Of a stretch of 64,000 bases of DNA, positions 1 through 9,151 are shown piece by piece; positions within the stretch are counted from its first letter, which is position 1; every line of letters starts with the position of its first letter. The notes below the pieces were generated by a model, which was not told the DNA's origin, did no database searches, and worked only from the letters and a program-made list of their open reading frames with translations. The stretch is from Janthinobacterium sp. 64 (GTDB taxonomy: Bacteria > Pseudomonadota > Gammaproteobacteria > Burkholderiales > Burkholderiaceae_D): positions 868,001-932,000 of the forward strand of contig NZ_PHUG01000001.1 of NCBI RefSeq assembly GCF_002813325.1, given 5' to 3'. A program made the position numbers and the translations under genes.

Positions 1-607
1 CATAGGTGGCGCTGGACGCGGCATACACGAAGCGCTGCACGCCCGCGTCGCGCGCGGCGGCCAGCATGTTCAGGAAACCGCTGACATTGACGGCATGGCA
101 CAGCAGCGGGTCTTCCAGCGAACGCGAGACGGAACCGAGCGCCGCCTGGTGCAGCACAACATCGACGGTGACGGACCCGCCCGGATCGGCACGGCCGTGC
201 TCGCCCAAGCTGCTGCCGCCATCTGCCTCGCCGTCGCCGTCGCCATTGCTGGCGGCCGGCGCTGGTGCGCCGCACGCGCGCGCGCACGTTTGCGGGTCGC
301 GGATATCGCCTTCGATGAAGGTGAAGCGCCGCCATGCCGCTTCGCCCACGCTGGCGCGCACTTGCTCCAGGTTATGCCGGTGGCCCGTCATAAAGTTGTC
401 CAGGCCGCGCACTTCCTGGCCCAGTTGCAACAAGGTTTCCAGCAGGTGCGAGCCGATGAAGCCAGCCACGCCCGTCACAAGCCAGCGGCGCGGTTCGCTG
501 GCAAGCTGCGCGCACGCTTGCGCGTAGGTGCCGGCAGCCGGGCCCGCCACGCCACCGGCTGACCCCTGCGCCGTGTCTGCTGCGGCATCGAAAGCGCCGG
601 CCGCCAT
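1..607 (-). CDS. NAD-dependent UDP-sugar 4-epimerase (WbpP/TviC-like), 3' end outside window
   Basis: Reading the minus strand from ATG at 607 gives a short, alanine/glycine-rich leader, then a Rossmann start [16 protein letters not shown] and the motif GLDNFMTG, followed by GDIRD and [13 protein letters not shown]. These are typical of extended SDR epimerases that act on UDP-GlcNAc/GalNAc or their uronates (WbpP, TviC). The start overlaps the stop of the upstream dehydrogenase (TGATG), so the two are translationally coupled. About 35 Gly/Asp/Ser/Ala-rich residues are inserted between GDIRD and the HQAALGS strand, where relatives have only a few residues. The reading frame is open to base 1, so the catalytic YxxxK and the C-terminus are not visible. 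Substrate is inferred from the neighbour. Confidence 0.85.
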   Translation of the reverse strand, partial: MAAGAFDAAADTAQGSAGGVAGPAAGTYAQACAQLASEPRRWLVTGVAGFIGSHLLETLLQLGQEVRGLDNFMTGHRHNLEQVRASVGEAAWRRFTFIEGDIRDPQTCARACGAPAPAASNGDGDGEADGGSSLGEHGRADPGGSVTVDVVLHQAALGSVSRSLEDPLLCHAVNVSGFLNMLAAARDAGVQRFVYAASSATY

Positions 608-1923
608 CACAGCCGCCACACGTGCAGGCCGCCGTCCTCCAGCGGACGGGGGTCGAAATGCGACTTGATGTCGATAAAGCAGCCGTTTTCCAGCACCTTG
701 GCCTGGAAGTCGGCCAGCGGACGGGCCAGCAAGGCCTGGTGCGAGACGGCGCTGATGATGGCCTCGGCCCGCGGCAGCTGTTCCCAGCTTTCCAGGGTCA
801 AGCCATATTCTTCCAGCGCTTCGCGGCCATCGGCGACGGGGTCGTGCACATGCACCTGCACGCCGTACGATTGCAGTTCGTGGATCATGTCGACCACTTT
901 CGAGTTGCGCAGGTCGGGGCAATTTTCCTTGAAGGTCAGGCCCAGCACATTCACATGCGAACCCTTCAGTTTGAAACCGGCGCGCACCATTTCCTTGATG
1001 GTCTTTTCCGCCACGAATTTGGCCATGCCGTCGTTGATGCGGCGTCCGGCCAGGATCACATGCGGATGGTAGCCGAGCATTTCCGCCTTGTGCGTCAAAT
1101 AATACGGGTCGACGCCGATGCAGTGGCCGCCCACCAGGCCGGGACGGAACGGCAGGAAATTCCATTTCGTGCCCGCCGCCTGCAGCACTTCCAGCGTATC
1201 GATGCCGATGCGGTCGAAGATGATGGCCAGTTCGTTCATCAGTGCGATGTTCAGGTCGCGCTGCGTGTTTTCGATGACCTTGGCCGCTTCGGCCACGCGG
1301 ATGCTCGACGCCCGGTGCACGCCGGCCGCGACCACGCCTTCGTACAGGGCGGCCACCTTGTCCAGGGTGGCGTCGTCGTCGCCCGAGACCACCTTGCGGA
1401 TGCTGTGCAGGGTGTGGTCCTTGTCGCCGGGGTTGATGCGCTCGGGCGAAAAGCCCACATGAAAATCTTCCTTCCAGCGCAGGCCCGAATGCCGCTCGAG
1501 GATGGGGATGCAGATTTCCTCGGTGGCGCCCGGATACACGGTGGACTCGTAGATGACGGTGGCGCCGCGCCGCATATGGCGGCCGACGGCCGCGCTGGCG
1601 CCGGCCAGGGCAGAGAAATCGGGGTTGTGCGCGCTGTCGACGGGCGTGGGCACGGCCACGACGATGAAATCGGCCAGTTGCAGCTCGGCCGGATCGCAGC
1701 CCACGCTCAGCCACTGCGCCGCGCGCAGCTGTTCCGTGCTCACCTCGCCCGTGGGGTCGACATGGTTGCGGTAGCTTTCTACCTTGCGTGCCGACAAGTC
1801 AACGCCGATGGTGCGCTGGCGCATGCCGAACGCCACGGCCAGCTGCAAGCCGACATAACCGAGCCCCACCACCGCCACCACGCCGGCTTTGTGATTCACG
1901 TTGCCATCCACCTTGCTGTCCAT
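607..1923 (-). CDS. tviB: UDP-N-acetyl-hexosamine 6-dehydrogenase, TviB/WbpO type
   Basis: The protein belongs to the UDP-glucose/GDP-mannose dehydrogenase family. It has an N-terminal NAD-binding Rossmann motif VVGLGYVGL, the central stretch with [10 protein letters not shown] and [13 protein letters not shown], and the catalytic cysteine in [12 protein letters not shown] at about residue 269. The C-terminal UDP-binding domain has [18 protein letters not shown]. It oxidises the C6 of a UDP-HexNAc to the uronate, feeding the epimerase that overlaps its stop codon. The frame extends upstream to 2088, but the translation there is not conserved-looking. A GGGAG ribosome-binding site at 1933-1937 favours ATG 1923 (spacing 9) or ATG 1929 (spacing 3). 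It is divergent from prsT, so it probably shares that promoter region. Confidence 0.9.
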   Translation of the reverse strand: MDSKVDGNVNHKAGVVAVVGLGYVGLQLAVAFGMRQRTIGVDLSARKVESYRNHVDPTGEVSTEQLRAAQWLSVGCDPAELQLADFIVVAVPTPVDSAHNPDFSALAGASAAVGRHMRRGATVIYESTVYPGATEEICIPILERHSGLRWKEDFHVGFSPERINPGDKDHTLHSIRKVVSGDDDATLDKVAALYEGVVAAGVHRASSIRVAEAAKVIENTQRDLNIALMNELAIIFDRIGIDTLEVLQAAGTKWNFLPFRPGLVGGHCIGVDPYYLTHKAEMLGYHPHVILAGRRINDGMAKFVAEKTIKEMVRAGFKLKGSHVNVLGLTFKENCPDLRNSKVVDMIHELQSYGVQVHVHDPVADGREALEEYGLTLESWEQLPRAEAIISAVSHQALLARPLADFQAKVLENGCFIDIKSHFDPRPLEDGGLHVWRL

Positions 1924-2058
1924 ATGCATGTGCTCCCAATGGTTGCGGCCTGAGCATCGCCGTCCGGGAAATTCTACGGTCGCCGGCCCGGCCTTTCTTG
2001 AGCAGGAACAAGAAACACGGAGCGGCGGCAGGCAGGCGCGCGGAGAATCGGCGGCTTG

Positions 2059-2072
2059 TTGATCGCAATCAA
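2059..2072. promoter_or_regulatory. FNR/Anr-type box between tviB and prsT
   Basis: The sequence TTGAT-CGCA-ATCAA matches the FNR/Anr consensus TTGAT-N4-ATCAA at all ten specified bases. It lies in the divergent promoter region. A weak -10-like TAAGCT at 2094-2099 would put a start near 2107, leaving the box centred at about -41.5, the class II activator position. The transcription start is inferred, not seen. Confidence 0.55.
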
Positions 2073-2142
2073 GGAGAGCGGCGCCCATCTTTTTAAGCTA
2101 GGCCATGCCCATCTTTCACGCACGCCGCTACCGGAGACGTCC

Positions 2143-4926
2143 ATGGCCCGTACCCTGCCCCGCCCTTTTCCCGGCTTGCCGGCCGCCGCGCTGTGCTGCA
2201 CCCTGCTGCTACCCTTGCTGACGGGGTGCCACGGCACGCAGAGCAGCGCATCGCTGCTGGCCGACGCACAGCAGTACCGCCAGAAGGGCGAGGCGCGCGC
2301 CGCCATCATCCAATTGAAAAACCTGCTGCAAAAGGAACCGGACAATGCAGCGGCGCGCTTGCTGCTGGGCAGCATTTATATCGACACGGGCGAAGCGCTG
2401 TCGGCCGAGAAAGAATTGCGCAGGGCAAAGTCGCTGGGGATGGCGGCGCAGCAAGTGATGCCATTGCTGGGCAAGGCCTGGCTGATGCAGGGCCAGTTCG
2501 ACAAGGTACTGGCCGAGATCGCCGATGATGCGGCGCAGCCCGCCAGCGTGCTGGCCCTGCGCGGCGATGCCTTGCTGGCCCTGGGCCGCAAGGACGAGGC
2601 GCGCGCCGTGTTTGCGCACCTGCTGGAAGCCCATCCCGACCAGGTCGAGGCCTTGCTGGGCCTGGCGCGGCTGGCGGCGCTGGAGCAGCAGGTGGCGGCG
2701 GCCGAGCTGCTGCTGGCCCAGGCGTTGAAAAGCGCGCCCGCCAACCTCGACGCCTTGCGGCTGCAGGGCGACCTGCAGCGCCTGCAAGGCAAGAACGGCG
2801 CGGCGCGCCTCGCCTACATGCAGATCCTCAAGCTCAAGCCGGACAATACCCAGGCGCATATCGACCTGGCCAACCTCGATCTCCTGGAAAACCGCTACCT
2901 GGAAGCGGCGGCCCAGCTGGCCACGGCGCGCAAGACGGCGCCCAACAGCCTGGGCTTGCTGCAGACCCAGGCGATGCTCGATTTCCGCCAGGGCAAGAAC
3001 AAGGCGGCCCTGCAATCGTTGCAACTGGTGCTCAAGGCGGCGCCCGAGCACATGCCGTCCATTCTGCTGGCCGGCGCCGTGCAGCTGAAGCTGGGTTCGC
3101 CGCAACTGGCGGAAAGCTATCTGCAGCGCTTCCTGGCCGTCTATCCCAAACATCTGTACGCGCTCAAGATGATGGCGTCGATCGAACTGATGCGCGGCAA
3201 GACGGATGCCGCCCTCGATCTGCTGCTACCCGTGCTATCCACCTTTCCCGATGACGTGGAACTGCTGTCGCTGGCGGGCGAGGCGCATTTGCGCGCGCGC
3301 CGCTACGACAAGGCCGCGGCGTATTTCGAAAAGGCCAATACCCTGGCGCCGGACACGGCCAGGCTGCATGCGGCGCTGGGCATCAGCCACCTGGGCTTGG
3401 GCGAGAACAGCCGTGCCATCGACGAACTGGAACGCGCCAGCATGCTCGACAAGAGCACGCCGCAGGTGGGCACCATGCTGGTGCTGACCTTGCTGCGCAA
3501 CCAACAGAACGACAAGGCCCTGGCCACCGTCAAGATGCTGGAACAGCAGCAGAAAGGCACGAATCCCCTGCTGCTGAACCTGAAAGGCGGCGTCTACATG
3601 GCCTTGCGCGACGTGCCCGCCGCGCGCGCCAGTTTCGAGCAGGCACTGGCGATGGACCCTGTCTATCTGCCCGCGCTGAACAACCTGGCGCAACTCGACC
3701 TGGCCGGGAAAAAGCCGGAACTAGCGAAACAGCGCTTCGAGCGGGCGCTGGCGAAAGCGCCGAAAAATGCCGACCTGTGCGCGGCGCTGGCCAAGCTGGC
3801 CGCCTCGCAAGGCAAGACGGACGAGGCGCGGCGCTGGCTGGAGCGGGCCCACCGCGACAATCCCGACGCCGTCGCGCCGGCCCTGCTGCTGAGTAACTTT
3901 TACCTGAAGACGGGCGCGCCCGACAAGGCGCTGGAACTGGCACGCACCCTGCAGTCGGGCCACCCGGGCGACGCCGATGCGCTGGCCCTGCGGGCACAGG
4001 TCGAATATGGCGCCGGCCAGACGCAGGCGGCGCTCGACAGCTACAGCAAGCTGGCCAGCATGCAGCCGGCGTCGGCACCGCTGCAGATGCGCATCGCCAG
4101 CCTGCACCTGGCGCTGAACGACCGCCAGAATGCGCTGCAAGCGGCCAAGCGGGCGCAATTGCTCGATCCCACGCTGCTCGAAGCACGCGTGGTCGAAGTG
4201 GCGCTGCTGCTGGGCCTGAACCGCCAGCACGACGCGCTGGCCGTGGCGCGCCAGGTGCAGGAACAGCAGCCGAAGCTGGCGGCCGGCTACAAGCTCGAAG
4301 GCGACGTGCTGATGGCGCAGAAACTGCCGCAGGAAGCCGTCAAGCTGTACCAGCACGCCATCCAGCTCAGCAATATTGGCCCCATGCAGGTGCAGCTGTA
4401 CCGCGCCATGCAGGCCGCGGGCCAGCTGCGCGAAGCCGATGCGCGCATGGCGGCCTGGCTGAAGGACAAGCCCGACGACCTGGGCGTGCGCACCTACCTG
4501 GCCGGCGCCAAGCTGGCGGCCAAGCAATACGGCGCAGCCATCGAACAGCTGCAGTACATCGTTGCCAAGGACACGGCCAATGTGGCGGCGCTGAACGACC
4601 TGGCCTGGGCTTACCAGCAAGAAAAAGATCCGCGCGCGCAGGCGACGGCCGAGCAGGCGCTCAAGCTGGTGCCGGACAACCCCATCGTACTCGACACCCT
4701 GGGCTGGATCGTGCTGGAACAGGGCGACGTCAAGCGCGCGACCACCGTGCTGCGCAAGGCGGCCGGTCTGGCGCCGAAGTTGCCCGAAATCCAGTACCAC
4801 CTGGCCGCGGCGCTGGCGAAATCGGGCGACAAGCCGGGGGCGCGCAAGCAACTGGAACAGCTGCTTGCCGCCAACAAGGAATTCCCGCAGCGGGCCGAGG
4901 CGCAGGCCTTGCTGACCCAGCTCTAG
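2143..4926 (+). CDS. prsT: PEP-CTERM/XrtA system TPR-repeat lipoprotein PrsT
   Basis: A 927-residue protein with a lipoprotein signal peptide (lipobox LLTGC near residue 28) followed by about 25 tetratricopeptide-like repeats filling the rest of the chain, with recurring patterns such as A..L..A....P. This size, lipobox and position beside an exosortase locus fit the TPR lipoprotein family of PEP-CTERM systems (TIGR02917 type). It is expected to be anchored in the outer membrane and to scaffold polysaccharide assembly or PEP-CTERM protein handling. The frame is open from 2056, but GGAG at 2133-2136 and the signal peptide fix the start at ATG 2143. The next gene starts 3 bases after its stop, so it heads an operon of three genes. 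Confidence 0.9.
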   Translation: MARTLPRPFPGLPAAALCCTLLLPLLTGCHGTQSSASLLADAQQYRQKGEARAAIIQLKNLLQKEPDNAAARLLLGSIYIDTGEALSAEKELRRAKSLGMAAQQVMPLLGKAWLMQGQFDKVLAEIADDAAQPASVLALRGDALLALGRKDEARAVFAHLLEAHPDQVEALLGLARLAALEQQVAAAELLLAQALKSAPANLDALRLQGDLQRLQGKNGAARLAYMQILKLKPDNTQAHIDLANLDLLENRYLEAAAQLATARKTAPNSLGLLQTQAMLDFRQGKNKAALQSLQLVLKAAPEHMPSILLAGAVQLKLGSPQLAESYLQRFLAVYPKHLYALKMMASIELMRGKTDAALDLLLPVLSTFPDDVELLSLAGEAHLRARRYDKAAAYFEKANTLAPDTARLHAALGISHLGLGENSRAIDELERASMLDKSTPQVGTMLVLTLLRNQQNDKALATVKMLEQQQKGTNPLLLNLKGGVYMALRDVPAARASFEQALAMDPVYLPALNNLAQLDLAGKKPELAKQRFERALAKAPKNADLCAALAKLAASQGKTDEARRWLERAHRDNPDAVAPALLLSNFYLKTGAPDKALELARTLQSGHPGDADALALRAQVEYGAGQTQAALDSYSKLASMQPASAPLQMRIASLHLALNDRQNALQAAKRAQLLDPTLLEARVVEVALLLGLNRQHDALAVARQVQEQQPKLAAGYKLEGDVLMAQKLPQEAVKLYQHAIQLSNIGPMQVQLYRAMQAAGQLREADARMAAWLKDKPDDLGVRTYLAGAKLAAKQYGAAIEQLQYIVAKDTANVAALNDLAWAYQQEKDPRAQATAEQALKLVPDNPIVLDTLGWIVLEQGDVKRATTVLRKAAGLAPKLPEIQYHLAAALAKSGDKPGARKQLEQLLAANKEFPQRAEAQALLTQL

Positions 4927-4929
4927 GCC

Positions 4930-7425
4930 ATGCTGGCGCACACGGCCCTGCCCGGTCTGGCGGCGCGGCTGCTGGCTCTGCTGGCTGGCGCGGCCTGCAT
5001 GCTGGCCCTGCGCCATTATCCGCTGGGCCACGGCTGGCCCGGCCTGCTGTTTGCCGCCCTGCTGCCCGCCTATTTCCTGCTGCTGTGCTGGCGTCCCGCC
5101 TGCTGGCTGTTCTGCGTGCCCGCCCTGCTGCCCGTGCTCGACCTGGCGCCGTGGACGGGCTGGTTCTTCCTCGAAGAAATCGACGTGCTGCTGTTGCTGA
5201 CGGTAGCCTGCGGCTATTGGCGCCTGGGCGGAATGCCCCAGGGTGCAGCGGCGCGGCTGTCGCCGGCCGCCCGCGCCTGCCTGCTGCTGTGCAGTCTGGC
5301 CTGGCTGGCAGCGCTGCTGCGCGGCGTGCTGCCACTGCCGCCCCCCGATGTTTATGCCTGGGATAACTACCTGAGCCCCTACAACAGCTTGCGAGTGGGC
5401 AAGGCCTGGGCCTGGAGCATGCTGCTGCTGCCACTGCTGCTGCGCGACGGGGAGCCGTCCGCCCTGCGCCGCTATGCGCTGCCAGGCATGCTGGCCGGGC
5501 TGGCCATGGTCTCGCTGTTCGCGCTGTGGGAACGGGCCGTGTTTCCCGGTTTGACGAACCTCTCCAGCGACTACCGCATCACGGCGCCATTTTCCGCCAT
5601 GCACACGGGCGGCGCCGCGCTGGACGGTTACCTGGCCCTGAGCCTGCCATTTGCGGCACTGTGGCTGGCGCGCGCGCGCAGCCGCTGGCAAGCGGCGCTG
5701 GCCTTGCTGCTGCTGGCACTGGCCCTGCACGCGGCATGCACCACCTTTTCACGGGGCCTGTACGCGGCCCTCACGGCGGCCGTGCTGCTGGCCATGTGGC
5801 AGACCTTGCGGACAGCCCCCGGCGCGGCGCGGCGCCCGACGGGCCGGCGACCCATGCGCAAACCCTTGCTGATGCTGCTGCTGGCCGGCCTGGGCACCGT
5901 CCTGCTCGTGACCATGTTCAGCGCGGCCGGCTACCGGGGCTTGCTGGCCGCCGTCGTCCTGCTGGCGGCCAGCTTCGTGCTGGCGGCGCGGCCCTTGCCG
6001 TGGCGCCTGGCACCGGCCAGCCTGCTGTGTGCGCTGTGCCTGCAGGGGTTGCTGGCCAGCTGGTGGCCGGCAGGGGCCGGCCCGGAGGCTGCCGGCTGGC
6101 TGAAAGGCCCGTATTTCCTGTTCCTGCTGGCCGCCGTGCTGCTGGCGGGCGCGCTGCTGCCCGGCACCCTGTGGCCGGGCGGTACTGCCGGCAAAGGCCT
6201 TGCCAGGCCGGTCCTGGCGATGATGGCGTGGACCATGCTGGCGTGCAATCTCGTCTGGATAGGCTGGCACTGGGCCGGTGCTCCCGCCCTGGCGCCGGCC
6301 GCGCTGGTCGTGTTGCTGGCCATGCTGATGCTGTGCAATGGACGCTTGCGCGCGCCGCTGTGGCGGCTGGACCGGGCCAGCCTGAGCATCGCGGGCGCGG
6401 CAGGCATCCTGCTGTTGCTGGCCATCCCCGTCTCGGCCAGCTATTACGCCACCGAACGTTTCGCCACCACGGCTTTCGACCTGCAAGGCCGCCTGCGTCA
6501 TTGGCGGCAAGTGCTGGCCATGCAGCCGTCCGGCTGGGGCGATCAGCTGTTCGGCATGGGCATGGGCAGCTTTCCTGCCACGTACTACTGGCACAATCCG
6601 GGGCGCGAAGTGCCAGCCAGCATCGCCTATGCAGAGGATGACGGCGCGCCTGGCAACTCCGGCAACACGTTTGTGCGCCTGGCCAGTCCCGGCTACAGCG
6701 CAGGCTATGGCGAACTGCTGCGGCTGCTGCAACGCCTGCCGCTACAGCCGGCCACGCACTACACGCTGGCGCTGGACGTGCGCCGAAGCGGCCCCATGCC
6801 CGTGCTGCAGGTGCGCCTGTGCCAGCGGCAATTGCTGTACGCACAAGGTTGCGTGCCTATCCCCCTGCGCCTGCAGGCGCCGCCGCCTGGCAGTCCCGTG
6901 CCGGCCTGGCAGCACTATGAAGTGCCGTTCGACAGCGGGTCGCTGGGCGCGGGCGCCTGGCTGCTGCGCCCGCCCGTGCAGCTGGAACTGGCGGCCAGCG
7001 GCACGGCCACCTCGTCCGTGATCGACGTGGACAATCTGAGCCTGCGCGCACCGGGCGGCGAGGAATTGATCGCCAACGGGCGCTTTACGCAGGCCAACAA
7101 TTACTGGTTTTTCAGCAGCGACCACCATCACTTGCCGTGGCATATCAAGAGCCTGGCGCTGCATGTGCTGGTGGAAACGGGCTGGTGCGGTGCACTGTCC
7201 CTGCTGGCCCTGCTTTCTCTGGCCGGCCAGCGCCTGCTGCGCCAAGCCACGCGGGGCAAGCCGTGCGCGCTGGCCTGCGCCGCCGCCCTGCTGGGTTTTC
7301 TCGTCGTCGGCCTGTTCGACAGCCTGCTCGACGTGCCGCGTATCGCCCTGCTGTGCTATCTGATGCTGCTGTGCGCATTGCTGCAGCCCCCGCAACCTCC
7401 TTCCCCTGAAAGTGCGCCGCCATGA
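4930..7425 (+). CDS. O-antigen ligase/polymerase (Wzy/WaaL) family membrane protein with a periplasmic insert
   Basis: An 831-residue polytopic membrane protein with roughly a dozen hydrophobic segments. A conserved-looking motif FGMGMGSFPATYYWHNP lies near residue 540, and a histidine-rich HHHLPWHIKS..LHVLVETG motif near 730 precedes the last two membrane helices. In O-antigen ligase family proteins the large periplasmic loop carries a catalytic His of this kind. Between them, about residues 560-715, there is a beta-rich stretch (THYTLALDVR, QHYEVPFDSG, SSVIDVDNLSL, EELIANGRF) that looks like a carbohydrate-binding beta-sandwich. It probably polymerises or ligates the exopolysaccharide. It starts 3 bases after prsT and overlaps the protease gene by 4 bases. 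Confidence 0.8.
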   Translation: MLAHTALPGLAARLLALLAGAACMLALRHYPLGHGWPGLLFAALLPAYFLLLCWRPACWLFCVPALLPVLDLAPWTGWFFLEEIDVLLLLTVACGYWRLGGMPQGAAARLSPAARACLLLCSLAWLAALLRGVLPLPPPDVYAWDNYLSPYNSLRVGKAWAWSMLLLPLLLRDGEPSALRRYALPGMLAGLAMVSLFALWERAVFPGLTNLSSDYRITAPFSAMHTGGAALDGYLALSLPFAALWLARARSRWQAALALLLLALALHAACTTFSRGLYAALTAAVLLAMWQTLRTAPGAARRPTGRRPMRKPLLMLLLAGLGTVLLVTMFSAAGYRGLLAAVVLLAASFVLAARPLPWRLAPASLLCALCLQGLLASWWPAGAGPEAAGWLKGPYFLFLLAAVLLAGALLPGTLWPGGTAGKGLARPVLAMMAWTMLACNLVWIGWHWAGAPALAPAALVVLLAMLMLCNGRLRAPLWRLDRASLSIAGAAGILLLLAIPVSASYYATERFATTAFDLQGRLRHWRQVLAMQPSGWGDQLFGMGMGSFPATYYWHNPGREVPASIAYAEDDGAPGNSGNTFVRLASPGYSAGYGELLRLLQRLPLQPATHYTLALDVRRSGPMPVLQVRLCQRQLLYAQGCVPIPLRLQAPPPGSPVPAWQHYEVPFDSGSLGAGAWLLRPPVQLELAASGTATSSVIDVDNLSLRAPGGEELIANGRFTQANNYWFFSSDHHHLPWHIKSLALHVLVETGWCGALSLLALLSLAGQRLLRQATRGKPCALACAAALLGFLVVGLFDSLLDVPRIALLCYLMLLCALLQPPQPPSPESAPP

Positions 7426-8204
7426 AAGCCCTGCCATGGACATACTTCTCTGCCCTGCTGTCCGGCCTGGTCCTGGCTGTGGCCAGCGCGCCCTGCCGTG
7501 CCGACCAGGCCCTGGCGCAAGTCATTGCGCGCGTGAAGCCTTCCATCGTCGGCGTGGGCAGCCTGCAAGCGACGCGCACGCCGCCCTTGAATTTCCTCGG
7601 CACGGGTTTCGTGGCGGGCGACGGCTTGAGCGTGCTGACCTGCGCCCATGTGATTCAAAAACTGCTCGATGCCAATCCGGACGAAGTGATCGGCATACTC
7701 ACGGGCCAGGGCGAGGCGGCGCAATTTCGCCCCGCCAAAATCCAGTCGCTGGACACGGAGCACGACCTGGCCCTGCTGCGCCTGGCTGGCGCGCCCCTGC
7801 CGGCCCTGGCGCTGGGCGACGCGGCCACGGTGCGCGAAGGCCAGGCCATGGCCTTTACGGGGTTTCCGCTCGGTACCTTGCTGGGTCTGCACCACGTGAC
7901 GCACCGCGCCACCGTATCGTCGCTGACGCCGGTGGTCAGGCCCAGCGCCACCGCGCAGCGCCTCGACACCCGGCGCCTGGCGCAACTGCAAAAAGCGCCG
8001 TACACGGTGTTCCAGCTGGACGCGACGGCGTATCCAGGCAGCAGCGGCAGCCCCCTGTTCGATCCCGAGACCGGTCTCGTCTACGGCATCGTCAACATGG
8101 TGTATGTAAAAGGACTGAAAGAGGCGGCCATCACCGCGCCCAGCGGCATCACCTACGCGATCCCGGGCAGCCACATGCAGGCGATCTTGCTGAAAAACAA
8201 ATGA
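7422..8204 (+). CDS. Secreted trypsin-like serine protease
   Basis: A 260-residue protein with a Sec signal peptide (cleavage after about residue 27, CRADQA) and a chymotrypsin/DegP-type catalytic triad: His in LTCAHVIQ (about 76), Asp in TEHDLALL (about 115) and Ser in YPGSSGSPLFD (about 209). No PDZ domain follows, so it is shorter than DegP. It should act in the periplasm or outside. The start overlaps the preceding stop (ATGA), so it is coupled to the ligase/polymerase gene and prsT. Its substrate is unknown; processing of a surface protein or regulation of the exopolysaccharide machinery is possible. Its stop lies one base from the stop of the convergent acyltransferase. Confidence 0.88.
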   Translation: MKALPWTYFSALLSGLVLAVASAPCRADQALAQVIARVKPSIVGVGSLQATRTPPLNFLGTGFVAGDGLSVLTCAHVIQKLLDANPDEVIGILTGQGEAAQFRPAKIQSLDTEHDLALLRLAGAPLPALALGDAATVREGQAMAFTGFPLGTLLGLHHVTHRATVSSLTPVVRPSATAQRLDTRRLAQLQKAPYTVFQLDATAYPGSSGSPLFDPETGLVYGIVNMVYVKGLKEAAITAPSGITYAIPGSHMQAILLKNK

Positions 8205-8205
8205 G

Positions 8206-8952
8206 TCAGTTGCGCCCCTGCCTGAGCCGGTCGGTAATGCCAGGCTCATCCCATGTCGGAAAAAAAAAGGGGTAAAACGACCGTTCACCCCCATGCTGTT
8301 CCATCATGCCGCCGTACTTGCGGATCTGGGCCCCCATGTAGTCGAGGTCCAGGCGCAGCAATACCGCCGGCGCGCCCACGCGCGTGCACTCTCGCTCGCC
8401 GCCGAAATCCTTGAAACCCAGCATGCGCTTGTAAAACACCACATGGCGGGGATTGACTTCGATCACGTAATCCGTAAAGCCGTGAATATTGTGGGCATAG
8501 ATATAAGAAATATGAATCAGCGCGGCGAACACGCGCTTACTCACGCCCTTGTCGATGGCCAGGCGCGACGGTTCGCACAGGCGCCGGCCCTGCTCGCGCA
8601 GCACGTCGAGCTTGTCGCGGAAGTTTTCATCGGCGGGCAAGCCTGTCTCGTCATTGTCCAGGCACAGGGTCATGGTGCCGACGGTGGAGCCTGCCGTTTC
8701 CGCAAACAGGGTGATTTTATTTAACGCATGTGCGATGCCGGGATCGACGGCATAACCGCGCCAGCCGTACATCTTGCGGATCAGCAAACTGGCCGCCTCG
8801 CGCCGGCCACGCGAATTGGCCATGCGGATATGAAAGCGCTGCAAGTCGAGCTCGTGCTCCATCGCCGGGTCGATCTGGCCCTCGCCCACGACCAGGTCAC
8901 TGAAAGTGCCAGGCGTGTCGAAGGAAATAATAGGTTCATCTTCAAAGCTCAT
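8206..8952 (-). CDS. PEP-CTERM/exosortase-associated acyltransferase, N-acyl amino acid synthase (FeeM) type
   Basis: A 248-residue soluble protein. The core runs from RFHIRMANSRGRREAASLLIRKMY through TVGTMTLCLDNDE and CEPSRLAIDK to YVIEVNPRHVVFYKRMLGF. This pattern is that of the GNAT-fold acyltransferases related to autoinducer synthases and FeeM, a subfamily that recurs beside exosortases. The inferred role is transfer of a fatty acyl chain from acyl-ACP to an amino acid or a similar amine. ATG 8952 has a GAGGAC ribosome-binding site. It is transcribed against the surrounding locus and lies downstream of the reversed Wza-like gene, 199 bases away, with an AT-rich spacer. The acyl acceptor cannot be read from sequence. 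Confidence 0.75.
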   Translation of the reverse strand: MSFEDEPIISFDTPGTFSDLVVGEGQIDPAMEHELDLQRFHIRMANSRGRREAASLLIRKMYGWRGYAVDPGIAHALNKITLFAETAGSTVGTMTLCLDNDETGLPADENFRDKLDVLREQGRRLCEPSRLAIDKGVSKRVFAALIHISYIYAHNIHGFTDYVIEVNPRHVVFYKRMLGFKDFGGERECTRVGAPAVLLRLDLDYMGAQIRKYGGMMEQHGGERSFYPFFFPTWDEPGITDRLRQGRN

Positions 8953-9035
8953 CTTGTCCTCACGTTCATCGGCAGCCGTCGAGACGGACTGAAGCCAATG
9001 CCTTGTGACAAGATAAAAAGCAGAGAAGTTCCCGC

Positions 9036-9062
9036 CACTATCTAAAAAAACAGAAGATAGTG
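9036..9062. repeat. Perfect 8-bp inverted repeat in AT-rich spacer
   Basis: CACTATCT at 9036-9043 and AGATAGTG at 9055-9062 are separated by 11 mostly A bases. It lies about 85 bases upstream of the acyltransferase start, in the most AT-rich stretch of the locus. It could be an operator. It is unlikely to be the terminator of the Wza-like gene, because on that strand the T-run is in the loop, not after the stem. Confidence 0.4.
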
Positions 9063-9151
9063 CCTATAGATGGCAAAATTGCACGCTGAAATTTGCAAAA
9101 AAGTACAAAATGGCAAATATAAATGCTGTTTTAGCATTGTTGAGATCGTTT

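Noticed and set aside
3721..5730. A 669-codon minus-strand open frame opposite prsT and the polymerase gene
   Set aside because: Gln/Arg/His-rich translation without motifs; it crosses the boundary of two convincing plus-strand genes.
9060..9110. TGGCAAAATTGC-like sequence resembling a sigma-54 promoter
   Set aside because: The GG to GC spacing is 7 bases, not 10, and no other -24/-12 match was found at the locus.
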